Source: Myxococcales bacterium (lineage in GTDB: Bacteria > Myxococcota_A > Polyangia > Polyangiales > GCA-016699535). From it: a stretch of DNA of 64,000 nucleotides. The DNA lies in assembly GCA_020633325.1 (NCBI GenBank), contig JACKDX010000002.1, positions 248,001 through 312,000 on the forward strand, read 5' to 3'. This document shows, piece after piece, positions 19,356 through 27,444 of the stretch. How positions within the stretch are numbered: the stretch's first letter is position 1; every line of letters starts with the position of its first letter. The notes beneath the pieces are model-generated. The model saw only the letters and a list, made by a program, of their open reading frames with translations. It had not been told where the DNA came from and searched no databases. Made by a program: the position numbers and the translations under genes.

Positions 19356-20137
19356 AGGCCGCCTGCTCCCGTGATGAGTTGCGTTATGAGGTAATCGAGA
19401 ATCAGTACGCCTACAGCGCTATGGACGACTGCGCGGGTGGTTGCGCGTCCCACCCCGGCAGCACCGCCCTCCGCATAGAACCCGTGTCGGCATGCGATGA
19501 GTGTGATGGCCACGCCAAACACCGCCGCCTTTAGCACGCCTTGGAGCAGGTCTGGGGTATCAACGTACCATGTGATCTTGTCCAAAAATATCCCAGAGTC
19601 GAGGGACAACACGTGGACGCATACAAACCAAGCGCCTAAGGCACCGACAATATTAAAGATCATGGAGAGAAGTGGGACCATGATCAACCCGGCCACCACC
19701 CGAGGTACCACGAGATACTGCACGGGGTTCACGGCCATTGTGACCAAGGCGTCAATTTGATTGCTCACACGCATGGAACCAATCTCGGTGCACATGGCAC
19801 TACCTGCGCGACTTGAGACCATGAGCGAGGCGAATACCGGCGCGAGTTCACGTGTAAGAGCGAGACCTACCACGGCGCCGGTCTGATTCTCTGCACCGAA
19901 TTGCCGAATGCCGTGAACGAATTGCAAACCAAACACCATGCCCACGAAAGCTGCGGTCAGCGCCACAATAAAAATGGATTGCACGCCAACAAATTCCATG
20001 GCGTTGATGAACTGCCGGAAGCGGTAGGGACGGCGGAAAGTCCAATAACCCACACTTCCCATCAGCCGCGCCAAGATGCCAATCTCGGTGAGCCATCCCA
20101 GAGACCAACGCCAGAGTGCGCGTGGCGCACGCATCAT
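19352..20137 (-). CDS. mlaE: Lipid-transport permease, MlaE family
   Basis: Inner-membrane permease (261 aa, close to the 260 aa of E. coli MlaE). Family motifs are VALTAAFVGMVFGLQ, the GLALTRELAPVFASLMVSSRAGSAMCTEIG block (shown across its two halves RELAPV and SRAGSA) and EIGSMRVSNQIDALVTMAV, split likewise. The frame extends upstream into alr, but ATG 20137 has a GGAG Shine-Dalgarno with 7-nt spacing, matches family length and starts 17 bp after the alr stop. The ATG at 20134 is an alternative. Confidence 0.92.
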   Translation of the reverse strand: MMRAPRALWRWSLGWLTEIGILARLMGSVGYWTFRRPYRFRQFINAMEFVGVQSIFIVALTAAFVGMVFGLQFVHGIRQFGAENQTGAVVGLALTRELAPVFASLMVSSRAGSAMCTEIGSMRVSNQIDALVTMAVNPVQYLVVPRVVAGLIMVPLLSMIFNIVGALGAWFVCVHVLSLDSGIFLDKITWYVDTPDLLQGVLKAAVFGVAITLIACRHGFYAEGGAAGVGRATTRAVVHSAVGVLILDYLITQLITGAGGL

Positions 20138-20153
20138 CGTCCGCTCCACAAGT

Positions 20154-21248
20154 TCATACGCAGCTGCCACCGATGTATACTCGGGGTACGCGGGGCATAA
20201 GTCGAGTGAAAAGCTCATACACACTCATCTCGGCGGCTTGAGCCACTTGTTGCGCGGGTAGCGCGGCATGGCTCTGTGTGCCGATCAGCACGGCTTCGTC
20301 CCCGGGATGGGCTTGTGGCACATCGGTGATATCCACTATGGTGAGATCCATCGATATCTCACCTACGACGGGACATCGCACGCCGCCCACGAGCACTGTG
20401 CCGCGATTAGTCAAAGAACGCGGAAAGCCGTCTCCATAGCCTAAAGCAATGGTCGCAAGTCTCGAATCGCGCTTAGTATGGTAAGCGTTACGATATCCCA
20501 CGGGCTCTCCTTTCGGCAACTGTCGGACTGCAAGGATGTGGGTCGTGAGTGATAACGCCGGTTGAAGATCGGGGCCGATTCCATACACCGTGATACCGTT
20601 ACGTACAGCGGAATAGCGTGCGTGCGCGTAACCCAGCGTAGCGGCGCTGTTGGCCGCATGAATGAATGTGGGACGATGGCCATGCGCCTGTAATTGGGCC
20701 AAGGCCTGATCAAATCGAGAAAGCTGCACATGCGTCATGTCGGGATCGGTATCTGCCGAAGCGAGGTGAGTCATGGCGCCGGCGATTTGCAGGTTTTGGC
20801 AAGAGTCCAGGCCGTCTAAGAAAGAAGCAAACTCTTGCCGGGGTACCCCCAGACGCGCGGTGCCCGTATCAATTTTAACGTGCACGGCTAGAGTTCCTTC
20901 TGCGGCGGCATTAAAGGCGAGCGCGTCGGCAGTATCCCAAATAATAGGCGTCAAGTGCGCCCTTATGACCTCGCGATGATATGTTCCATAAATACCATTG
21001 AGGACCCAAATGGGCAGAGAAATGCCGGCAGCTCGAAGCTCGAGCCCCTCTTCAACGAGCGCCACGCACAATCCATCAGCGCCGTGTGACTCTAAGGCGC
21101 GAGCCACGGGAACCAGACCATGACCGTAGGCATTGGCTTTGATGACCGCGTGGACGCGCGCGGGATATGCAATGCGTTTAAGATGGGTGTAGTTGGCCCG
21201 AAGTTTATCCAGATCCACAGTGATGTAGCTGGAACGCACGCTAAACAT
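20154..21248 (-). CDS. alr: Alanine racemase
   Basis: PLP-dependent interconversion of L- and D-alanine, supplying D-Ala for peptidoglycan. 364 aa, full length. The PLP lysine is in VIKANAYGHG (about 38-40), the second catalytic base Tyr is in LGYGDGFPR, and the conserved SMDLTIVDIT and DEAVLIG blocks follow. The start overlaps the end of the PilZ gene by 8 bp, and mlaE begins 17 bp downstream, so PilZ-alr-mlaE-mlaF form one apparent operon. Confidence 0.94.
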   Translation of the reverse strand: MFSVRSSYITVDLDKLRANYTHLKRIAYPARVHAVIKANAYGHGLVPVARALESHGADGLCVALVEEGLELRAAGISLPIWVLNGIYGTYHREVIRAHLTPIIWDTADALAFNAAAEGTLAVHVKIDTGTARLGVPRQEFASFLDGLDSCQNLQIAGAMTHLASADTDPDMTHVQLSRFDQALAQLQAHGHRPTFIHAANSAATLGYAHARYSAVRNGITVYGIGPDLQPALSLTTHILAVRQLPKGEPVGYRNAYHTKRDSRLATIALGYGDGFPRSLTNRGTVLVGGVRCPVVGEISMDLTIVDITDVPQAHPGDEAVLIGTQSHAALPAQQVAQAAEMSVYELFTRLMPRVPRVYIGGSCV

Positions 21249-21867
21249 CTAGCAGCTCTTTCAGTCTGTTTATGAGCATTTCCGGCGAAACCACTTGTAC
21301 AACCGCTCCTGATCGATCCCTGCGTTTGGTGCCATCGGGTTCAAGCAGCTGGATGACCTCGCCCTCTCCGACGAGACGATCTTGTGTCTTACGAAAGACA
21401 AGAACAATGTCAAAGCGAACTTGCTGGTGCATTGACGGGGACGGATCACCAATGGGCACGTAAAGCACACCGTGCCGAAGCTGACTATCGATGAAGTGCG
21501 CCACCTGTGCTTTAGACGTGCAATCTAAGACGAGGTGCCCGCCTTCGCGCAAGTGGCGAGGGACCACACGCTCCACGACTTCTGCAGGGGGCATAAAGCG
21601 GATTCCCATGCCTTGATCTTCGATGCGCTGAAGCTCGTGATGAATCTTGTGATGGCGAACCACCATGCCCTCGCCATAGAAAAATCCCGTGGACCAGAGA
21701 ATACGCAAATGGATCTGTGTGCCAATATCGATAAGGGTGCGGGCCACGATAAATATCCCGCCCGTCGAGATATCTTTGGTATGACTGGCGAGTTCGAGAT
21801 CTTCGGTCCCATAGCGCACGGTAAGCCGTTTCTTGGTGCGGGAGGATTGCCGGCGGGTGGCGCTCAT
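21241..21867 (-). CDS. PilZ-domain protein
   Basis: A 208-aa soluble protein beginning with a basic RRQSSRTKKRLTVRY segment, which fits the RxxxR c-di-GMP-binding element, followed by the PilZ core KDISTGGIFIVAR (the D/NxSxxG motif). A second, weaker PilZ-like half follows, with IGDPSPSMHQQVRFDIVLVFRK and GAVVQVVSPEMLINRL, without a clear RxxxR. It probably senses or responds to c-di-GMP. First gene of the alr-mlaEF operon and divergent from the signal-peptidase-like gene. The output target is unknown. Confidence 0.78.
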   Translation of the reverse strand: MSATRRQSSRTKKRLTVRYGTEDLELASHTKDISTGGIFIVARTLIDIGTQIHLRILWSTGFFYGEGMVVRHHKIHHELQRIEDQGMGIRFMPPAEVVERVVPRHLREGGHLVLDCTSKAQVAHFIDSQLRHGVLYVPIGDPSPSMHQQVRFDIVLVFRKTQDRLVGEGEVIQLLEPDGTKRRDRSGAVVQVVSPEMLINRLKELLDV

Positions 21868-21937
21868 GGAGACCGTTCGGTTTTATTCCTATTTAGGGGA
21901 ATGTGATAGGTTCTAGGTAATCGGCGGGGGAATCGCT

Positions 21938-22558
21938 ATGAAGTTTAGCTTTATTGCATGGATAGTGGGACCGGTCATTGCTGTGCTCGCTATTCTTAGA
22001 ATTTTTTTCGTGGATGTGGCCGTGGTCGGTCACAATGGAATGGCGCCTACACTGATTGCGGGCGACCAAATAGCAGTCTGGCGCGATGCTCAACTTGAAC
22101 GAGGCGACGTGGCCATGTGTGGTCACCCAAATCGTCCGGGGGAGTATACCGTTGGGCGAATCTTAGCAAGAATGGGTGATCACATTACATACGAGCGCAA
22201 TCAGATCCGCATAAATGGACTGAGGCCAGAGTTAGATTTTCGGGCGAGGATGGCCTTTGTCGATACGGTTGCTAATGTGACTTATGATGTGGTTCCTGTC
22301 ACGGAAGTGTTCGGCAACATCAAGCACGAGGTTTTTAATCCCGTGGACAATGAAATATGGCTGAAATCCAAACAAGTACAGCGAGGGTTTTTCCTCTTGG
22401 GGGACAATCGGACGCGGCGACACGCCGATGACAGCCGTTTTTTTGGCGAAGTGGATCCCCTGACGTGCAAGGGCAAGGTTTTTCTGAGACTCAGGCCGTC
22501 GGAGACGACGCCAGCCGAGCTCAAGCACAATTGGCTAGACTGGATCTCGGGAAGTTAG
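21938..22558 (+). CDS. Signal peptidase I-like protein lacking the catalytic dyad
   Basis: A 206-aa homologue of S26 leader peptidases: one N-terminal membrane helix (about 5-27), box B-like VVGHNGMAPTLIAGDQ, a D/E-type GEYTVGRILARMGD segment, and a well-kept box E (LGDNRTRRHADDSRFFGEV). The nucleophile Ser before Met is Gly34, and the general-base Lys before Arg is Gly73, so both catalytic residues are missing while the scaffold is intact. The codons are unambiguous (GGA and GGG). It is therefore probably a non-peptidase paralogue. It lies 64 bp upstream of pilT and is divergent from PilZ. Confidence 0.8.
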   Translation: MKFSFIAWIVGPVIAVLAILRIFFVDVAVVGHNGMAPTLIAGDQIAVWRDAQLERGDVAMCGHPNRPGEYTVGRILARMGDHITYERNQIRINGLRPELDFRARMAFVDTVANVTYDVVPVTEVFGNIKHEVFNPVDNEIWLKSKQVQRGFFLLGDNRTRRHADDSRFFGEVDPLTCKGKVFLRLRPSETTPAELKHNWLDWISGS

Positions 22559-22621
22559 ACAACTCGCCATACCCGAGGAGGATTTTTTCCCAGTTTGGTT
22601 GAGTTTAGATACACTTCTTCT

Positions 22622-24133
22622 ATGAGAAAAGTAGACTTTTTTATCCAGCAGATGGCGCGGTATGATGCAACCAGCGTCGAGCTGATCTCGGGGGGGGCAG
22701 CGCGATTTGTATTCAAGACCGGCCACAAGGATTCAAACAAAGTCATCAATCACCCACAGTTACTCGCCATGGTGAAGGAAATTGCTACCTCGCAGTTTGC
22801 CGCTGACCTGAAGGCCAATGGACATGCCGAGCTTAGTTACCGCTCGGAGGCCGGAGATACGGCTAGCATCCGCGTTACAATGGAGTCGCCTGCGCGCTGG
22901 CGCATGGTGTTGTCGAAAATCACTGAGACGAAAGCCAGGAACGATGCGCCGGAAGTTACACCACACGTGGAGCCGGAAAAGCGTAATAGTGCAAGTCATG
23001 GCACTGCAGCATCTTTGGCGCCAGCGATGTCGGAAGCTCCACTTGGTGCTCATGAACCGCCTATCAATCGTTATCTGCGAAAGATGATCAAGCTTGGCGC
23101 CAGCGATTTGCATCTGTCATCTGACGTCGCGCCTATGGTGCGGCTTCACGGTGAGATGAAGCGTTTGGAAGCTGGTGAATCGCTGGGGCCCGAGGCACTT
23201 CGCGCGCTTGTACAGCAAATTATGCCAGAGCGAAATATCCAGGAGTTCGACGAAATACATGATACGGATTTTGCTTATAGCATCGAAGATGTTGCGCGCT
23301 TTCGTGTAAATGTGTTCCTTGATCGCAAGGGAATCGGCACGGTCATACGCCAAATTCCGTTTGAGATTCTCACGCCCGAGCAACTGGGTCTGCCCAAACA
23401 GGTACTGGATCTCTGTTGGCTTTCTAAAGGCCTGGTCGTGGTCACGGGGCCTACCGGTAGCGGCAAGTCGACCACGCTTGCCACACTGGTGGATTTCATT
23501 AATCAAAATCGCAGCGACCATATCATTACCATCGAGGATCCGATCGAGTTTGTGCATGCGAACAAAAAATGTTTGGTTAATCAGCGCGAAATAAGCACCC
23601 ATACAAAGTCGTTTAAACGAGCGCTTCGGGCTGCGCTGCGGGAAGACCCTGACATTGTGCTCGTCGGAGAAATGCGAGACTTGGAAACGATTTCTATCGC
23701 GATTGAGACCGCAGAGACCGGGCATTTGGTGTTTGGTACACTTCATACCACAACCGCGCCTAGTACAGTCGACCGCATCATTGACCAGTTTCCACCTGAG
23801 CAGCAAAGCCAGATTCGCGTCATGCTTTCCGAGTCACTGAAGGGTGTCATTGCGCAGGTACTATGCCGGAAAAAGACCAAGGGCAGGGTAGCGGCCTATG
23901 AAATTTTGATAGCGACCGCTGCAATTGGTAATCTCATTAGAGAGGGTAAGACATTTCAGATTCCCAGCGCCATGCAAACAGGACGAAATTTAGGGATGCG
24001 CTTGATGAACGACCATCTGCTCGAACTCGTTGTGACAGGACAAGTGGATGCGCAAGAGGCGTATATCAAATCTGCGGATAAACACAGTTTCAAAACGCTT
24101 TTGACCCAGAACAATATTGCGCTTACGACATAA
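22622..24133 (+). CDS. pilT: Type IV pilus retraction ATPase PilT, N-terminally extended
   Basis: Hexameric ATPase that powers pilus disassembly and twitching. 503 aa, against about 345-370 for typical PilT. The core starts near residue 146 (INRYLRKMIKLGASDLHL) and has Walker A GPTGSGKST (276-284), the Asp box IEDPIEFVH, Walker B DIVLVGEMRDLET and the His box TGHLVFGTLHT. The first about 100 residues form an extra folded-looking domain, joined by an Ala/Pro-rich linker. The extension's strand/helix pattern could be a degenerate copy of the PilT N-terminal domain. ATG 22622 is preferred to 22595; Shine-Dalgarno is weak. Confidence 0.9.
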   Translation: MRKVDFFIQQMARYDATSVELISGGAARFVFKTGHKDSNKVINHPQLLAMVKEIATSQFAADLKANGHAELSYRSEAGDTASIRVTMESPARWRMVLSKITETKARNDAPEVTPHVEPEKRNSASHGTAASLAPAMSEAPLGAHEPPINRYLRKMIKLGASDLHLSSDVAPMVRLHGEMKRLEAGESLGPEALRALVQQIMPERNIQEFDEIHDTDFAYSIEDVARFRVNVFLDRKGIGTVIRQIPFEILTPEQLGLPKQVLDLCWLSKGLVVVTGPTGSGKSTTLATLVDFINQNRSDHIITIEDPIEFVHANKKCLVNQREISTHTKSFKRALRAALREDPDIVLVGEMRDLETISIAIETAETGHLVFGTLHTTTAPSTVDRIIDQFPPEQQSQIRVMLSESLKGVIAQVLCRKKTKGRVAAYEILIATAAIGNLIREGKTFQIPSAMQTGRNLGMRLMNDHLLELVVTGQVDAQEAYIKSADKHSFKTLLTQNNIALTT

Positions 24134-24145
24134 GCGGAGACAAAC

Positions 24146-25174
24146 ATGACTCATGAACACCATGTGGTGCTTATCCCGGGGGATGGTATCGGTCCCGAGG
24201 TCTCTGATGCCGTTCAACAGATTCTTGCCGCGGCGAGGGTGCCTATTTGCTGGCATGAACACCATGCAGGCATTGCTGCGTTGGAAAAGGGAATGGAGCT
24301 TTTCCCTGCGAGCACGCTGGACGCGATTCGTTTACACAAAGTGGCCCTCAAGGGTCCCTGCACCACCCCCGTAGGCAAAGGATTTACGTCGGTCAACGTT
24401 TATTTGCGACGAGAATTGGATCTGTATGCGGCGGTTCGTCCAATCCGAAACATGCCGGGGGTAATTACGCGCTTTGAGAACGTGGACTTAGTCGTGCTTC
24501 GCGAGAATACAGAAGGGCTGTACAGCGGGATCGAGAACGAGATCACGCAGGGCGTTGTCACCAGCTTGAAAGTGGCCACCGAGCACGCGTGTCGGCGTAT
24601 AGCCGACTGGGGATTTCATTACGCGCGGGAACGCGGTCGCAAGCGAATCACAGTGTTTCACAAGGCGAACATCATGAAGCTGACCGACGGGATGTTGTTG
24701 AGGTGTGCACGTGAGGCGCGCGAGAGGGGCGGGTTTTCAGATATCGAGTATGATGAAGTTATCATTGATGCTGGATGCATGAAGCTGGTGCAGGACCCCT
24801 CTCAGTTCGACGTGCTTCTACTCGAAAATCTTTACGGGGATGTCGTAAGTGACCTGGGCGCCGGACTAGTGGGCGGGCTCGGAGTCGTGCCTGGCGCGAA
24901 TTTCGGCGATGAATACGCAGTGTTCGAGGCAGTGCATGGCTCTGCCCCCAATATTGCGGGGCAGGGCATCGCCAATCCTTTGGCCCTGTTGATGTCGGCG
25001 GTCATGATGCTCAATCATCTGTCCGAAAGCTGTCAAGATCCAAGCCTGCGAGCATGCGGAACTCGGATTAAGGCTGCGTATAATCACGCTCTTTCCGCGG
25101 GCCATCTCACGCGGGATTTGGGGGGAACGCTGGATACACAACAGTTTGTGGATGCGCTGATCACCCTTTTATAG
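24146..25174 (+). CDS. NAD-dependent isocitrate dehydrogenase
   Basis: Decarboxylates isocitrate to 2-oxoglutarate in the TCA cycle. 342 aa, the short form related to mitochondrial IDH3 rather than the long E. coli Icd. Motifs: LIPGDGIGPEV, the substrate loop TSVNVYLRRELDLYAAVRP with its Arg residues, the RENTEGLYSGIE segment, FHKANIMKLTDG, and the metal-site DVVSDLGAGLVGG. Isopropylmalate or homoisocitrate dehydrogenase is possible on family grounds, but SVN and DLYAAVRP favour isocitrate. It begins 12 bp after pilT, so co-transcription is likely. Confidence 0.85.
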   Translation: MTHEHHVVLIPGDGIGPEVSDAVQQILAAARVPICWHEHHAGIAALEKGMELFPASTLDAIRLHKVALKGPCTTPVGKGFTSVNVYLRRELDLYAAVRPIRNMPGVITRFENVDLVVLRENTEGLYSGIENEITQGVVTSLKVATEHACRRIADWGFHYARERGRKRITVFHKANIMKLTDGMLLRCAREARERGGFSDIEYDEVIIDAGCMKLVQDPSQFDVLLLENLYGDVVSDLGAGLVGGLGVVPGANFGDEYAVFEAVHGSAPNIAGQGIANPLALLMSAVMMLNHLSESCQDPSLRACGTRIKAAYNHALSAGHLTRDLGGTLDTQQFVDALITLL

Positions 25175-25197
25175 TATGGCGATGCAAGAAATCTGTG

Positions 25198-26196
25198 ATG
25201 ATGATATTGGCGGGAGATATCGGCGGTACCAAGACGCTTCTTGCCCTTTACGAGGTGGAGGCGACGTCAGATGGTTCTCCTCGCTTTCACGAAGTTAGAC
25301 GCAAGCGGTATGACAGTCCGAAATTCGAGGGGCTAGCGCCTCTGCTTGTACAATTTCTTGCTTCGGGCCGCGATGCGTTCACGAGCGCTGTCTTTGCTGT
25401 GGCGGGGCCTGTGGTAAATGGTGTCTGTAAGACAACCAATCTGCCGTGGGTCGTGGATGCCAAGGAGCTATCACAACTGCTTAGACTCCCCCGTATCGGT
25501 TTGATTAATGATTTTCAAGCAATCGCCGTGGGCATTGAGCTCTTGGGTACAAGCGATCTGCATTCGCTGAATCCAGAAGCAGCGAGCACGCCAGGCGTGC
25601 GTGCCGTGCTGGGTGCGGGGACTGGTTTGGGAGAGGCGCTTGTGATGCCTATGGCCAATGGCTGGCAGGTATTCGCCTCTGAGGGGGGCCATGCGGATTT
25701 CGCGCCGACCAACGAGCTTGAGATCGAGTTGCTTCGGTTCCTACAAAAAAGCTATGAGCGGGTAGCTTATGAGCGCGTTTTATCTGGTGCGGGGCTTGTC
25801 GCATTGTACGAGTTTTTGGTGACGAGCCGTACGGAACAGGAGTCGCCCTCCGTGGAAGCCGTTCTTGATGCGGCGCATAAGGCAGCTGCGATCACGGCGG
25901 ACGCCCTAGCGGGCAATAGCGCAGCCTGCGTGCACGCCGTGGACATGTTTGTAAATATTTACGGGGCGGAGGCCGGCAATCTGGCGCTTAAGTGTTTGCC
26001 GTTCGCTGGTCTGTACGTTGCCGGAGGGATCGCCCCAAAGCTACTTTCCGTGATCAAAAAGCGCTTTATGCCTTCGTTCCTCGATAAAGGTCGCATGTCG
26101 CCTTTACTGCGTCGCATGCCTGTGCATGTGATACTCAATACCCATGTCGGCTTGCTAGGCGCAGCGAATACGGCGTACCAGCAAGCGATGCGCTAG
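25198..26196 (+). CDS. glk: Glucokinase (bacterial Glk family)
   Basis: Phosphorylates glucose with ATP. 332 aa. The phosphate-1 motif is LAGDIGGTKT; the glucose-binding segments are VAGPVVNGVCKTTNLPW, LINDFQAIAVG and SEGGHADFAP; the adenosine motif is YVAGGIAPK. It belongs to the Glk (PF02685) type rather than ROK. GTG 25195, ATG 25198 and ATG 25201 are adjacent candidate starts. 23 bp downstream of the isocitrate dehydrogenase stop, same strand, so part of a central-carbon cluster. Confidence 0.92.
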   Translation: MMILAGDIGGTKTLLALYEVEATSDGSPRFHEVRRKRYDSPKFEGLAPLLVQFLASGRDAFTSAVFAVAGPVVNGVCKTTNLPWVVDAKELSQLLRLPRIGLINDFQAIAVGIELLGTSDLHSLNPEAASTPGVRAVLGAGTGLGEALVMPMANGWQVFASEGGHADFAPTNELEIELLRFLQKSYERVAYERVLSGAGLVALYEFLVTSRTEQESPSVEAVLDAAHKAAAITADALAGNSAACVHAVDMFVNIYGAEAGNLALKCLPFAGLYVAGGIAPKLLSVIKKRFMPSFLDKGRMSPLLRRMPVHVILNTHVGLLGAANTAYQQAMR

Positions 26197-26251
26197 GGAC
26201 TTGCTTGCCGATTGTTTCGAGACACCGTAAAACGCTGGCTGGAGCTACTGA

Positions 26252-27427
26252 GTGCCAAAAGACCTTGCAGAGTTGCGCCAGCGATTGGATGCGATTGATG
26301 AAGCCCTGATTCAGGCGCTCGCGCAACGGGAGGCGGTAAGCCAAGAAGTCGCTCGCTTGAAAATGGGCGGCAAGCACGCATTGCGAGATCACGCGCGGGA
26401 AGCTGAGATACTTACCACATTGATCAAGCGGGCCCGCAGCGCCGGACTCGACGCCACATTTGTGACGCGTCTATATAGAGAAATTTTTGATCATTCGATT
26501 CGCATGCAGCAGGATCTTATGAGTCATGGCGAGAGCTCAGCGGAGCTCCAGCAATCTGCGCAGGTGGTGGCCTTTCAGGGAAGCGAAGGATCCTACACGC
26601 ATAGTGCTGCGATGAAGCATTTCGGTGTTCGCGCAAATTCAATCGTGTTTGAGGGATACACGACCACAGATGAGGTCGTCGAGGCAACGCTTACCGGCGC
26701 TGCAGATTTTGCTGTTCTTCCTCTTGAGAGCACAATGGCGGGATCTTTCAGCGATACGTATGCCGTTTTAGAGGACAGGGACCTAAAGATCGTTGGAGAA
26801 GAAATACAGCGCCTAGAGCATTGCTTGGTGACGCTGGACGATATTCCGATAAATCGCGTCCGACACATTTATTCTCAGCCGCCAGCTTTTGATCATTGCA
26901 AGCGTTTTTTGCGAACGCTTAAGCACGTTAGGCTTGAGGCCTATCCTGACACTGCGCTCGCGGCGCAGCGGGTGCGCAATGACGAGGACTTGTCTCAGGC
27001 GGCTATCGCGAGCTCCGAAGCCGCCAAGCTGCATGGTTTATATGTCCTGAAGCGCAACATCAGCGATCTTGCGGATCTGTACACGCGAATGATTGTCGTT
27101 GCGCAACAGCCGTTAAAAGTCGACATAGGCGTGCCTTGCAAGACTTCGCTGAGTTTCACGACCAAACACGTGGAAGGGGCGCTTGCGAACTGCTTGGCTG
27201 TTTTAGCCGAGCACGGCTGTAATCTGACAAAGATTCGTTCACGGCCGATGCCCACGGCAGCTTGGCAGTATATGTTTTATGTGGAATTTGATGGCAATAT
27301 AGCGGAGGAGAACGTGCAATCGGCGCTCACAGACATGGCGGGACAGACTGAATCCTTGAGAATTCTCGGGTCGTACCCGGCCCGAACGGTGCTTGAGGCA
27401 AACCCCGCCACTCCGATTGACGGTTGA
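26252..27427 (+). CDS. pheA: Bifunctional chorismate mutase/prephenate dehydratase
   Basis: Makes phenylpyruvate from chorismate. 391 aa from a GTG start with GGAG upstream. Three domains: AroQ chorismate mutase (about 1-90, LRQRLDAIDEALIQAL), prephenate dehydratase (about 105-285, FQGSEGSYTHSAAMKHFG, and ESTMAGSFSDTY), and a C-terminal ACT domain (about 300-375, GALANCLAVLAEHGCNLTKI). Two motif deviations are visible: the usual TRF catalytic motif reads TRM, and the ACT ESRP phenylalanine-binding motif reads RSRP, which may alter feedback inhibition. Converges on the UbiB-like gene. Confidence 0.9.
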   Translation: MPKDLAELRQRLDAIDEALIQALAQREAVSQEVARLKMGGKHALRDHAREAEILTTLIKRARSAGLDATFVTRLYREIFDHSIRMQQDLMSHGESSAELQQSAQVVAFQGSEGSYTHSAAMKHFGVRANSIVFEGYTTTDEVVEATLTGAADFAVLPLESTMAGSFSDTYAVLEDRDLKIVGEEIQRLEHCLVTLDDIPINRVRHIYSQPPAFDHCKRFLRTLKHVRLEAYPDTALAAQRVRNDEDLSQAAIASSEAAKLHGLYVLKRNISDLADLYTRMIVVAQQPLKVDIGVPCKTSLSFTTKHVEGALANCLAVLAEHGCNLTKIRSRPMPTAAWQYMFYVEFDGNIAEENVQSALTDMAGQTESLRILGSYPARTVLEANPATPIDG

Positions 27428-27444
27428 ATCGGGACGGTGCCCGC

